NCBI RefSeq assembly: GCF_014696435.1 | Contig: NZ_JACJQG010000019.1 | Location: forward strand, 57,409-121,408 | Origin: Calothrix anomala FACHB-343 | GTDB taxonomy: Bacteria > Cyanobacteriota > Cyanobacteriia > Cyanobacteriales > Nostocaceae | DNA: 64,000 nt | Reading direction: 5' to 3' | The notes under the pieces: model-generated | The model's database searches: none | Seen by the model: the letters and a program-made list of their open reading frames with translations, nothing else | Told to the model about the DNA's origin: nothing | In this document: in pieces, positions 54,066-63,050 of the stretch | Layout: each line of letters starts with the position of its first letter | Numbering within the stretch: position 1 is the stretch's first letter | Position numbers and translations under genes: made by a program

Positions 54066-55781
54066 GTTTCAATTCCTCATAGGGATTAGTGAAATTTCAA
54101 CTATGGGCTACTTCACCTTGGCTCTTTTGGTATCGTGTTTCAATCCCTCATAGGGATTAAGTGAAATTTCAACTCTAAACAGCTTGGGTTACATCAGCTT
54201 ATTAATGTTTCAATCCCTCATAGGGATTAAGTGAAATTTCAACGTTCAGATGCCAGTTTAGCCAAAAAGTTGCATACACGTTTCAATCCCTCATAGGGAT
54301 TAAGTGAAATTTCAACATTTCTGGGTCGTTCGCTTTGCCAAGTTTAGCTGACGTTTCAATCCCTCATAGGGATTAAGTGAAATTTCAACTGTGCAGGTGT
54401 CCAAGTTTCCCAACCAGGAGCATGTTTCAATCCCTCATAGGGATTAAGTGAAATTTCAACAAGGGTAGATACACCCAAAACATCCACACAAGTAGTTTCA
54501 ATCCCTCATAGGGATTAAGTGAAATTTCAACTCCAGGTTAATAATGCGATCGTTTCTGATTCCGCTTTGTTTCAATCCCTCATAGGGATTAAGTGAAATT
54601 TCAACTCCGTAGGGTCGCCAAAATCATTTAAGATTGCTTGTTTCAATCCCTCATAGGGATTAAGTGAAATTTCAACTGCTGCGTTAATGTCTCGGTCGTG
54701 GTGTGTTCCGCAGTTGAGTTTCAATCCCTCATAGGGATTAAGTGAAATTTCAACTTACATCTTTCTGGTTGGTTTTTGGTTTCGATTTGTTTCAATCCCT
54801 CATAGGGATTAAGTGAAATTTCAACCCCAGTGGCGTGATTGGCATGTGCCCAATGGGCGACAGGTTTCAATCCCTCATAGGGATTAAGTGAAATTTCAAC
54901 ACTCGCACCCAGTCACCTTCCCTGAACCGGGAAATAGTTTCAATCCCTCATAGGGATTAAGTGAAATTTCAACTGCTTCTTGTCCATATTCACCAAAGCT
55001 TTGGTTGGTAATTCGGTTTCAATCCCTCATAGGGATTAAGTGAAATTTCAACTCCGTGCAGATGCCGATACTAACCGCGCAGTGCAGATGTTTCAATCCC
55101 TCATAGGGATTAAGTGAAATTTCAACCTGAGGCTATTAATTCCCCCTGGCGGAATTCCTTGTTTCAATCCCTCATAGGGATTAAGTGAAATTTCAACCTT
55201 TGAGTGCATCAGCAAATTCCTTGGCTTTGATGCCGGCTGTTTCAATCCCTCATAGGGATTAAGTGAAATTTCAACACGGGGTTGCGACCGGAAGGCGTAA
55301 TGTGCGATCCGTTTCAATCCCTCATAGGGATTAAGTGAAATTTCAACTCTTTTCAAGGAACGCGTCATCAATGCTCAATTTTCGTGTTTCAATCCCTCAT
55401 AGGGATTAAGTGAAATTTCAACAAAAACATCATTATCTCTTCAAGTTAAAGAATAATGTTTCAATCCCTCATAGGGATTAAGTGAAATTTCAACATTTAG
55501 AAGCTGATTTAATCGCAGAATTATTTTGTTTCAATCCCTCATAGGGATTAAGTGAAATTTCAACTCCGCAGGGTAGTAGAAGATATTGAGGAAAATCTAG
55601 TTTCAATCCCTCATAGGGATTAAGTGAAATTTCAACCTGAACACCGCAAGTATCCAGAAGTAACTGGCACTCGTTTCAATCCCTCATAGGGATTAAGTGA
55701 AATTTCAACTGTACGCCCCTATAATCCCCCAGTAATTGTTAATGGTTTCAATCCCTCATAGGGATTAAGTGAAATTTCAAC
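54066..55781 (-). CRISPR. CRISPR array, 24 repeats and 23 spacers
   Basis: The 37-bp repeat begins GTTTCAATCCCTCATAGGGA and ends GTGAAATTTCAAC as written on the plus strand. Repeats start at 54066, 54137, 54207, 54280, 54353, 54424, 54495, 54569, 54640, 54718, 54789, 54864, 54937, 55016, 55090, 55161, 55239, 55311, 55386, 55458, 55528, 55600, 55673 and 55745. Spacers are 33-42 nt and all different. Read on the minus strand the repeat ends ATTGAAAC, the usual crRNA 5' handle, and contains the hairpin AATCCCT-ATG-AGGGATT. The repeat at 54066 is degenerate (one substitution, one deletion), as expected at the leader-distal end. Leader therefore at the high-coordinate side. No cas gene lies within the window. 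Repeat and spacer lengths fit type I or III. Confidence 0.97.
54677..54717 (-). other. CRISPR spacer matching a tnpB coding motif
   Basis: This 41-nt spacer read on the minus strand encodes NCGTHHDRDINAA in one frame. That is the diagnostic CGTxHDRDxNAA segment of IS200/IS605-family TnpB (zinc ribbon followed by the third RuvC-type aspartate). The crRNA would have the tnpB coding-strand sequence. Confidence 0.75.
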
Positions 55782-55920
55782 TGCGGAAGCTCCAAAGTTA
55801 ACTGATATGCAGTTTTCAAGGTTCGGTTGCGCGGATGGCGTAATCATAACATACGCGATAGAAAAAAAGCAAAGCTAAAAAAGCTGAAAGGCAGTCTGTA
55901 TAAGGCACGCGGGTGCCTGG
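55782..55920 (-). promoter_or_regulatory. Probable CRISPR leader
   Basis: The region immediately beyond the best-conserved end of the array, upstream of it in the minus direction. It contains CTTGAAAACTGCATATCAGT next to the first repeat and an A/T-rich stretch (GAAAAAAAGCAAAGCTAAAA on the plus strand) typical of leaders. Assigned by position and by the degenerate repeat at the other end; no promoter boxes defined. Confidence 0.5.
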
Positions 55921-56469
55921 ACAACAATTAACAGTTAAAAGACTTACAGAGAAAGAGTTTCACCGATTTTTCTGGTAACTTCAAATTTTACACCTACCCC
56001 TTCGCGCATTCTGCCTAGAAAATTGTCGGATTGGGCAAGGTTTAACTGTACTTCTGTAGGCTTGACTTTATTTTAAACAGTGTTTGCGGCACATCGATAT
56101 ATTCTAGAGGGCATGGCAATACCCATACGTGTCAACTTAAGCTCAAAACTTTTCTCTATCTCGTTTCCAGCCTCCGGCTGGAAATGCGTATTGCGAGGCT
56201 CCGCCTCGTCTCCTGAATAAATTGAGGCAGAGCCTCAGGATCATCGCTCCCACGCAGAGCATGGGAGCCAGTTAACTTTGCAACTAAAAGGGTTTCGCGT
56301 TAAGTTGACACGTATGGGCAATACCTTGCCCATACCATCTGTTGCATTCGTTTTTCAAACTGGTATCAAGATTATAGCTCTGGAGGAGAAAGGCGATCGC
56401 ATTTTCTAAAACTACTTAAAACTGAATCATTTCTAGCTGAATTCTATGCAGCCTCGTTAAAAATCGCTA
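55921..56469. other. Non-coding region holding a nested repeat
   Basis: No gene. The main content is the family-B repeat interrupted by the CCCATACG element (56081-56345). Confidence 0.5.
56131..56318. mobile_element. CCCATACG-ended MITE inserted in a family-B repeat
   Basis: Starts CCCATACGTGTCAACTTAA and ends TTAAGTTGACACGTATGGG. It is flanked on both sides by CAATA, a 5-bp target duplication. Joining the flanks restores GGCATGGCAATACCTTGCCC, the core of the family-B repeat (on the other strand). The interior carries GAGGCTCCGCCTC and CGCTCCCACGCAGAGCATGG hairpins and is unrelated to the interior of the 1447-1648 copy. Confidence 0.8.
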
Positions 56470-57087
56470 TTACATCGATTTAACATTGAAAAGCTGAAAC
56501 AATTTCTGAAGCGGAAAATCATTCCAATTCACAGCTACGGATGATTGAATAGTTAAATCTCCTTGTTGCAATTTAGTCATTAAAACTGAGTCATTTTCTA
56601 GATTATGAAACAAGACATCTAAAAGCTGGGATTGATTGCGAGGAATATTATAGTAGACTTTATCGTTTTCAATTCTCATCCCTTTTGGTAACACTCCATT
56701 AGGAATTGTACCCCCTAGAAATATTTGCCACCCAGCGATGAGATAACGGTAGGCTATGGATTCAGTATCAAACTGAGGTTTCTTTAATAATCGCAGTTCT
56801 CCTTCAATATAGTCTTTGTGCAGCGTAATTTTTTCTGGAGTAAAATGCACTTCAACTTGCATTTGGTTATATTCTATTGTTGCAATCAGCCCTTCATCGA
56901 TATCAGGTTTTAAGCTTTTTAATTGCTCAACTCTAGATTCAGCTTGTTGGCACAGAACTAAAACAGCTTTTTTTCTCAAAGTCAATTGTTTAGTTGCTGC
57001 GCTAAATATAATATATTCTTCTAGTGCTTGTTTTAGTAATTGTTTAGATGCCTGAAAGGTTGCTGTTAATTTATTGAATATACTCAT
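56470..57087 (-). CDS. Hypothetical protein, unknown function
   Basis: 205 residues. The N-terminal half is helical with a basic character (NKLTATFQASKQLLKQALEE, LRKKAVLVLCQQAESRVEQL). The C-terminal half looks beta-rich (MQVEVHFTPEKITLHKDYIE; GMRIENDKVYYNIPRNQSQL). No signal peptide, membrane helix or catalytic motif. Stand-alone gene between the CRISPR leader region and ald. The family is not recognised. Confidence 0.65.
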   Translation of the reverse strand: MSIFNKLTATFQASKQLLKQALEEYIIFSAATKQLTLRKKAVLVLCQQAESRVEQLKSLKPDIDEGLIATIEYNQMQVEVHFTPEKITLHKDYIEGELRLLKKPQFDTESIAYRYLIAGWQIFLGGTIPNGVLPKGMRIENDKVYYNIPRNQSQLLDVLFHNLENDSVLMTKLQQGDLTIQSSVAVNWNDFPLQKLFQLFNVKSM

Positions 57088-57186
57088 ATTTACTTAACTA
57101 TCAAGGTAAGATTATTGCTTTCTTTGTCTCTTGTATAGAATTTTATGTCAGAAAATTGAAAACACAAAGAGCGATCGCATACGCGA

Positions 57187-57223
57187 AAATTTACCAGACA
57201 CGCAACTGCGTATCTGGTAAACT
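57187..57223 (-). terminator. Possible terminator downstream of ald
   Basis: TTTACCAGA and TCTGGTAAA arms with ACGC/GCGT inner pairs (one mismatch) form a stem; on the minus strand it is followed by TTTTCG, a weak T-tract. About 85 nt past the ald stop. Confidence 0.4.
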
Positions 57224-57307
57224 ACTTTGGTAAATTAGGTATAAAAACTACACCTGTAATTCCTAGATGAATACAAACTTTCTCTAAAAATAAAGTTTGT
57301 TATGGCA

Positions 57308-58399
57308 TTAATTTACCAAGTCGGGGAATACTTCCTGTACAGCCGGATGTACTAAGCGATGATTATTAACATTCACACCCTTAGCCAATGCAGAGTTAAC
57401 ATCTAACGCTTTTATGCCCAAGTTTGCTAATTGCACCACATAAGGTAAGGTACTGTTATTTAGTGCTTGGGTGGCTGTCCAAGGTACTGCACCTGGCATA
57501 TTGGGAACGCCATAATGCACCACGCCCTCTTCAATGTAAACAGGGTTTGTATGGCTAGTAGTGCGTAATGTTTCTACACAACCGCCTTGGTCAACAGCAA
57601 CATCCACAATTACCGAACCAGGACGCATTTTTTGTACCAATTCGCGGGATACTAATATTGGTGCTCTACGTCCTGGCACTAAAACAGCACCAACGAGCAA
57701 ATCAGCTTCTTTAACTGCGGCTTCTATATGGGCGGAGTTGCTGTAAAGTAGTTCAACTCTAGAGCCAAATAGAGTTTCTAGGTAAGATAAGCGCTCGACA
57801 TTTACATCTAATATTTGCACGATCGCTCCCATGCCTACAGCGATTTTAGCGGCTTCTGTCCCCACAACGCCGCCGCCTAAAATCACTACTTTACCCGGTT
57901 TCACGCCGGGAACACCGCCCAAAAGAACGCCTCGCCCACCTTGTTGGCGTTCTAAAAATCTAGCTCCAAATTGTACGGATAACCGCCCAGCAATAATGCT
58001 CATGGGAGAGAGCAAGGGTAATTTATTCGCACCGGGCTGTTCTACTGTTTCATAGGCGATCGCACAAGTGCCACAATCAATTAAATGTTCTGTTAATTTG
58101 CGATCGGCTGCTAAATGCAGATAAGTAAATAATATCTGCCCTTTTTGCAAAAATTTATACTCAGCTTCTTGTGGCTCTTTAACTTTTACTACTAGTTCGC
58201 GATTCCATGCAGAATCTTGTGTAGCAACAATTTCCCCGCCTGCCGCGATGTAGTCCTCATCAGTAAATCCACTACCAACGCCTGCTTGTGTCTGTACGAA
58301 AATAGCATGACCATTTTCTTTCAATACCCTGACACTCGCAGGACTCAACCCTACACGAAACTCTTGATCCTTGGTTTCCTTAGGAACGCCGATTTCCAT
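57308..58399 (-). CDS. ald: Alanine dehydrogenase
   Basis: 363 residues. MEIGVPKETKDQEFRVGLSP at the N-terminus, the conserved active-site region LFTYLHLAADRKLTEHLI with His and Lys, NAD-binding VVILGGGVVGTEAAKIAVGM, and VIVDVAVDQGGCVETLRTTS near the end. It interconverts L-alanine and pyruvate plus ammonium with NAD. In heterocystous cyanobacteria the enzyme is active in vegetative cells and heterocysts and may process alanine moved along the filament (known for Anabaena). AGAGGCG lies before the ATG. Confidence 0.93.
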   Translation of the reverse strand: MEIGVPKETKDQEFRVGLSPASVRVLKENGHAIFVQTQAGVGSGFTDEDYIAAGGEIVATQDSAWNRELVVKVKEPQEAEYKFLQKGQILFTYLHLAADRKLTEHLIDCGTCAIAYETVEQPGANKLPLLSPMSIIAGRLSVQFGARFLERQQGGRGVLLGGVPGVKPGKVVILGGGVVGTEAAKIAVGMGAIVQILDVNVERLSYLETLFGSRVELLYSNSAHIEAAVKEADLLVGAVLVPGRRAPILVSRELVQKMRPGSVIVDVAVDQGGCVETLRTTSHTNPVYIEEGVVHYGVPNMPGAVPWTATQALNNSTLPYVVQLANLGIKALDVNSALAKGVNVNNHRLVHPAVQEVFPDLVN

Positions 58400-58809
58400 T
58401 TATCGCCTCTAATAATATTGTGGTTTCACTTTAGCCTGCCAGTATTAGACTGGCTAGTTCCGTATTAAGGATTGCTAACCAAATTGTTCTTTTGTTGCCT
58501 AACTTCCATTACGGTGCTACCAAGTCTTACCCTTGACTATTGCCCTAGTCTTTCTAAAATATATAAAGAATAATAAAAAAATGTAAACATAAGTTTACAC
58601 GGGGTCGTCCCCAAAGCTGCTACTTGGTTACTGAAGCAATGTAGCTTGAGTTCCTAGCAGAGCAAGTCAGTTCTACACCTAAGGAAGTTCTGATGTCTGA
58701 AGACTAGCGGCGAGGATGCTAAGTTGAAGACGACTCAGCCAACTGCAGCAAAGTCTACAGGCTTTTCTAGATCAATTTCGTTTGCCGAACAGTAAGAGAG
58801 GAATTTTTA
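58400..58809. other. Long upstream region of the high-light-inducible gene
   Basis: About 410 bp between divergent genes. It contains an inverted repeat TGTAAAC-ATAA-GTTTACA (58582-58599) and a GGGGTCGTCCCC hairpin (58601-58612). From 58613 to 58800 I see no gene; it may be a long 5' untranslated leader. Confidence 0.5.
58582..58599. promoter_or_regulatory. Inverted repeat TGTAAACATAAGTTTACA upstream of hli
   Basis: Two perfect 7-bp arms. The half-site GTTTACA resembles the TTACA half of the HLR1 element bound by RpaB at high-light genes, but HLR1 is a direct repeat whereas this is inverted, so the identification is tentative. Confidence 0.4.
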
Positions 58810-58983
58810 ATGATGACACAACCAAAGCCAACTGTTACACCCAAACTAGAGGAACCAAAGTTAGGCTTTAACGAATATGCCGAACGATTAAATGGTCGAG
58901 CGGCGATGATTGGCTTTATCTTGATGGTGGTAATTGAATACGTCACCAATCAAGGCGTGCTATCATGGCTCGGTCTGAAGTAG
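58810..58983 (+). CDS. High-light-inducible protein (HLIP / small CAB-like protein)
   Basis: 57 residues, ATG at 58810 (a second ATG follows directly), with AGAGAGGA 6-8 nt upstream. The single helix contains the chlorophyll-binding motif ExxNxR: FNEYAERLNGRAAMIGFILM (Glu25, Asn28, Arg30), ending VLSWLGLK. HLIPs bind chlorophyll and carotenoid, associate with photosystem II assembly factors or chlorophyll synthase, and protect against excess light. Too short for the usual length cut-off and masked by an antisense frame. It has its own terminator at 59038. Confidence 0.93.
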   Translation: MMTQPKPTVTPKLEEPKLGFNEYAERLNGRAAMIGFILMVVIEYVTNQGVLSWLGLK

Positions 58984-59037
58984 ATCTGCCACAACATATA
59001 AGCACGAAAGTTGTAAGCTAGTAATTAGAAGAGTTGG

Positions 59038-59064
59038 AACCAGCTGGTAATTCTGGCTGGTTTT
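59038..59064 (+). terminator. Terminator of the high-light-inducible gene
   Basis: AACCAGC pairs with GCTGGTT around TGGTAATTCTG, followed by TTAACTT; a stem with a short T-tract. Confidence 0.6.
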
Positions 59065-59314
59065 AACTTAATTAATAGATAGCGAAACTACCTCTCAAGA
59101 CTTATCGTCTATGGCTAAGAGATCCACCAAAAGTGACAACTTTATCCAAAACTCACACTTCCATGTGCAAGTAGGTAAATTGCTACACTTCCTCTCCTAC
59201 TGAAGATAATTATAATACTTTAAATTCCTTGACTAACTGCATCAAAAGGCAGAGGGATCAAGGAAACATTTATTCTCTTTCACCAAAAGCCATACAAATT
59301 CAAATTAAACAGTG

Positions 59315-59611
59315 ATGAACGTTATACTTCCGCGTTTTTTGAAGTCATCCTACCGCAAAGAGCCAATCGTCAGTTTACTCATCACAATGGGCGTAGTAGA
59401 TGCGCTGATTGGTGGTTTAGATGATAGTTGGTCGTTATTTACCTTTGGTTTAGTTACAGCCGGAGTCAGCCTTGGTGTTAAACTCTGGCGCATTCAGCAA
59501 AGTCGCCCAATAGCAGAAGAGGAGCCTGTAGTCCAACATTATCTACCGTCTCGTTCCTCTAGTACAACTTTACCTATGCTGAGTGTAACTAAGAAGAAGC
59601 CACCACAATAA
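59315..59611 (+). CDS. Small membrane protein, unknown function
   Basis: 98 residues from ATG 59315 (a GTG one codon earlier is possible). YRKEPIVSLLITMGVVDALI followed by GGLDDSWSLFTFGLVTAGVS and LGVKLWRIQQ gives two short hydrophobic segments, probably a membrane hairpin. A polar C-terminal tail is rich in Ser and Pro (SRSSSTTLPMLSVTKKKPPQ). Similar small two-helix proteins are common in cyanobacteria and mostly uncharacterised. About 330 bp after the HLIP gene, with its own upstream region. Confidence 0.68.
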   Translation: MNVILPRFLKSSYRKEPIVSLLITMGVVDALIGGLDDSWSLFTFGLVTAGVSLGVKLWRIQQSRPIAEEEPVVQHYLPSRSSSTTLPMLSVTKKKPPQ

Positions 59612-59888
59612 ACAATTCAAAATTCAAAATTCAAAATTCAAAATTCAAAAAAAAGCACAGTACCTTGGTAGGGTAACGTGGTCTTTATGTTCTTCACCGG
59701 GAGTTTCCAAGTGAAGTATTTTGCGTTGGAGTTAAAAGACGCGATGAATCGCGTCTGTACAATTGCGATTTCTCCCTCAATGCCCCATGCCCAATGCCCA
59801 ATGCCCAACACCTCAGTATACGCTCGGAAGACGGCAGCGTAAAACCTAGAGTAAGGTGACAGCAGGCGTTACCAAATGAGAAACAACA
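59612..59888. repeat. AAAATTC, ATGCCCA and ACGCGATGAATCGCGT repeats
   Basis: AAAATTC units (59613-59648), the palindrome GACGCGATGAATCGCGTC (59730-59747) and ATGCCCA/ATGCCCC units (59780-59808). No gene. Confidence 0.7.
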
Positions 59889-60956
59889 GTGAGCAGCAAG
59901 GGAAAAGTTAGGAATTATTCTGTGCTTCGCCCGTATATTGTCTTAGCATTTATGGCTGCTATGACTTTTCCTGTGACAATTTGGCAGGGATTTTCTGGGA
60001 AAACTGCTGATGCTGCTGTAGAAGCAACAAATTCTCAACTTAAAACCGATTTTCGTTATCCTCAGTTAATTTACACTCTTCAAGGACATGGGGGAACAGT
60101 AAAATCCCTGGCTTTTAGTCCGGATAGCAAAATTCTCGCCAGTGGTGGAGCAGACAATGAAGGTGTAATTCGCTTGTGGAATCTGACAACAGGTAATAGG
60201 CTGGGGACGATTCGCAAAGCACATAAAACTGCGGTGGAATCTTTGGTAATTTCCCCAGATGGGCAAACCCTCGCTAGCTGTAGTAGCGATTACACCATTA
60301 ATCTCTGGAATCTGAAAAATCAGAAATTTAAACGCTCTTTTGTTGGACATAGTACTAATGTGCTGTCTTTAGCTGTGTCTCCAGATAATCAAGTTCTCAT
60401 CAGTGGTGGGATGGATGGAATTCGCTTATGGGATTTACCACAGCAGCGCCCTTTAGCCACTTTAGCCAGCTTTGGTAATTTGATTCATACTCTCGCTGTT
60501 AGCCCTGATGGACAAACTTTAGCTAGTGGAGATTATCAAGGCGTAGTGAAACTATGGAGCTTAGTTAGTGAAAAATTAACTCGCGCCTATGTGGGACATA
60601 CGGATATAGTCACTGCTGTAGCCTTTACCCCGAACGGAGAACATTTAATTACTGCTAGCCGCGATCGCACTATTAAAATTTGGAATATTTATACTGGCGA
60701 ATTAGTCCGTACCCTCAAAGGACATAACAATTGGGTAAATGCGATCGCTATTCATCCTGATGGTAAAACTCTCGCTAGCGCTGGTAAAGACGGAATTAAA
60801 CTCTGGGATTGGACTACAGGCGAGTTAATTAATACACTTAGCGGACATACAGATTGGATCAGTGCGATCGCTTTTAGTCCTAACGGGCAAATGTTAGCCA
60901 GTGGTAGTTTTGATAAACAAATTAAAGTTTGGGGAATTACACCAAAAGGCAATTAA
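59889..60956 (+). CDS. Membrane-anchored or exported WD40 beta-propeller protein
   Basis: 355 residues with GTG start. An N-terminal hydrophobic segment (IVLAFMAAMTFPVTIWQGF) acts as signal or anchor, followed by seven regular WD40 blades, for example VKSLAFSPDSKILASGGADN with GVIRLWN and WISAIAFSPNGQMLASGSFD with KQIKVWG. A complete single propeller. The location outside the cytoplasm is inferred from the N-terminus. Partner unknown; it shows no operon link with the neighbours. Confidence 0.85.
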   Translation: MSSKGKVRNYSVLRPYIVLAFMAAMTFPVTIWQGFSGKTADAAVEATNSQLKTDFRYPQLIYTLQGHGGTVKSLAFSPDSKILASGGADNEGVIRLWNLTTGNRLGTIRKAHKTAVESLVISPDGQTLASCSSDYTINLWNLKNQKFKRSFVGHSTNVLSLAVSPDNQVLISGGMDGIRLWDLPQQRPLATLASFGNLIHTLAVSPDGQTLASGDYQGVVKLWSLVSEKLTRAYVGHTDIVTAVAFTPNGEHLITASRDRTIKIWNIYTGELVRTLKGHNNWVNAIAIHPDGKTLASAGKDGIKLWDWTTGELINTLSGHTDWISAIAFSPNGQMLASGSFDKQIKVWGITPKGN

Positions 60957-61157
60957 GAGTTTTAGGGACTTCCAAGTAAACAATATTCCATTGCTATTGT
61001 TGTACGGGCGGGTTTAATCGACATATCTGTTTTCGACATGAGAATCTCACAAAAACCGCCCCTATAGACTGTTGACGGTTCACCGTTAACACTCAACGCT
61101 CAACAGTCAACAACTTGAGGCGATCGCTTCGTTGAAGGTGGGGACTTTCGCGTCACG
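60957..61157. repeat. Hairpin and heptamer repeats between convergent genes
   Basis: TTGTACGGGCGGGTTTAATC...AAAACCGCCCCTATA (about 60999-61066), then TTGACGG/GTCAACA-like heptamers (61068-61112). Confidence 0.6.
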
Positions 61158-63050
61158 TTAACTTGCCCAGTTATCGCGCCATTTTACTGTACCAGTATCA
61201 GCTAAAATCCAACGCCGACTAACAAGATTTTCGCGCACAGGTGGTTGATTTTGTCGGCACAGAGCATATTTATAACATATTGCTTTACCTGCGCTTTCAT
61301 TAAAGGGTATTTCGCCAAACCAGGTATTTTCATTGATATATTCTAAAGCGTAGGCTTTGCTAATATCCCAATTACCTAATTCTGGACAATCTCCGGTTAC
61401 CACAACTGTATCACCTGGTTGCGTTTTCAAACCATTTACCTGCGCTCTAACAATGGTTTTACCTTTAACTCGCTCGCCTAAATAACTAAGTACAATTAGT
61501 TCTTTATGATGTAGCTTTAACCCGGAAATCTTACCATTCTTAACTTCGATTTGGCGTTGGGTGACAATACAGTTATATTCGCCATCTTCTAATTCTGTAT
61601 TTTCTACATTAATAATCGCTGTATCTCCTTTATTCATCGCCACAAAACAACGATAATCGCGATAACTACGCAGATAACCGTAAATATTATCTGTAATATA
61701 TTTTTGTTTTTGACTTCCCAAAGAAACAGCAGGATTTAAACGGCGTAATTTAGATAATAATTGGATATCTTGATACAGCTGGGTATCTGTATCCCATTTT
61801 TCCATAATCGGACGATTATAAGGATCGTTACCACCATGAGTATCATTATGGAGATATTGCTCTGTTCCATAATAAATACAAGGAATTCCTCTGCTAGTTA
61901 TAATCAAAGCCATCGCTAATCTTAAAAGTTGCGGATCGGAGTTGAGGCTTTGAAATCTTGGCATATCATGATTATCAATAAAGGTAATCAATTCTGTAGC
62001 CGTGTTGTAAAGATAATCGAGATTGAATATATCTTGAACTAAATGAAATCCTCCTGGTGCGTTGTAGGCTAAAGCTTGGCGAATTCCTTCGCATAAGCCA
62101 AAGTCTAAAATTGACATTCCTGACTCATTGGCAAATTTAATTGAACTGCTTTTTCTGGGATTGCTAAATCCCCATTCACCAAAGATAAATACAGAAGGTT
62201 TGTGAGTTTGAATATCGCTATTAAATTCTTGCCAAAACCAGATAGGCATATGCTTTACTGTATCTACTCGTAAAGCATCGACTCCTTTATCTAACCATTG
62301 TTTAATAGCGGTTTTAATATAATTCCGGTAATCTGGATTACTTTCGTTAAATGTTGCTAATCCTGACATTTCGTAATAAAGTAATTGATATTCATCTTCC
62401 CAATCGGTAATTTCTAGATTATGGTGATACCAATTATTTACATCATTATAGTAATCCGCAATTAACACACCATCTTCGTACAGCTTTCCTTTTTCACCGT
62501 TAACATCTGGGCTGCTGTGATTACATACAATATCTAAAATTAATTTCATTCCCCGCTCGTGTAAGCCAGAAATTAATTTATCTAAGGTACCACTTTTAAA
62601 TAAAGAATTTTCTTCGCCTGGTGGTAAGAAACGGGGATTTATCCGTTTGAAATCTTTTGTCCAATAGCCATGCATAGCAGCATTATCAAATTGCAATGCT
62701 TCTACTTGTTCAAATAGGGGAGAAATCCAAATAGCTGTAATTCCTAAGTTTTTTAGATAATCTAGTTTGTCAATAATTCCTTGCAAATCTCCACCCCAAT
62801 ATTTGCCCCATTTTTGTTTAGTAGGATCGTAAAGTTCGGGATGATTGCCTGCATTATTGGTGGGGTCTCCATCGTTAAAACGGTCTACAATGATGAAGTA
62901 AATTGTTTCTTGACGAAATTCAATTGCTCTGGTAAAAAGAAACTCAAAATCTGAGACTGTTTCTGATGCTACTGTATCTGTATGAAAGCCAGCTGCAGCT
63001 TTAGTGGCTTGAGCTTCAATCTCAGAGTGTGATGAAGAAATTTGTACCAT
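61158..63050 (-). CDS. GH13 alpha-amylase with C-terminal starch-binding CBM20
   Basis: 630 residues, no signal peptide. GH13 regions: DIVCNHSSPD (region I), ALRVDTVKHMP (nucleophile Asp, region II), FIFGEWG (acid Glu, region III) and TFIDNHDMPRF (region IV). The C-terminal 100 residues (VRAQVNGLKTQPGDTVVVTG, PELGNWDISKAYALEY) form a CBM20 domain. The enzyme hydrolyses or transfers alpha-1,4-glucan; the lack of a signal peptide suggests intracellular glycogen or maltodextrin breakdown. Resembles cyclomaltodextrinase or CGTase-like amylases in architecture, so the exact product is uncertain. Confidence 0.9.
   Translation of the reverse strand: MVQISSSHSEIEAQATKAAAGFHTDTVASETVSDFEFLFTRAIEFRQETIYFIIVDRFNDGDPTNNAGNHPELYDPTKQKWGKYWGGDLQGIIDKLDYLKNLGITAIWISPLFEQVEALQFDNAAMHGYWTKDFKRINPRFLPPGEENSLFKSGTLDKLISGLHERGMKLILDIVCNHSSPDVNGEKGKLYEDGVLIADYYNDVNNWYHHNLEITDWEDEYQLLYYEMSGLATFNESNPDYRNYIKTAIKQWLDKGVDALRVDTVKHMPIWFWQEFNSDIQTHKPSVFIFGEWGFSNPRKSSSIKFANESGMSILDFGLCEGIRQALAYNAPGGFHLVQDIFNLDYLYNTATELITFIDNHDMPRFQSLNSDPQLLRLAMALIITSRGIPCIYYGTEQYLHNDTHGGNDPYNRPIMEKWDTDTQLYQDIQLLSKLRRLNPAVSLGSQKQKYITDNIYGYLRSYRDYRCFVAMNKGDTAIINVENTELEDGEYNCIVTQRQIEVKNGKISGLKLHHKELIVLSYLGERVKGKTIVRAQVNGLKTQPGDTVVVTGDCPELGNWDISKAYALEYINENTWFGEIPFNESAGKAICYKYALCRQNQPPVRENLVSRRWILADTGTVKWRDNWAS

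Noticed and set aside
55093-55371. 92-residue minus-strand frame with repeated VEISLNPYEGLK
   Set aside because: It lies entirely within the CRISPR array; the repeated peptide is just the translated repeat.
58767-58949. 60-residue minus-strand frame
   Set aside because: Antisense to the high-light-inducible gene, whose ExxNxR motif and ribosome-binding site are clear.
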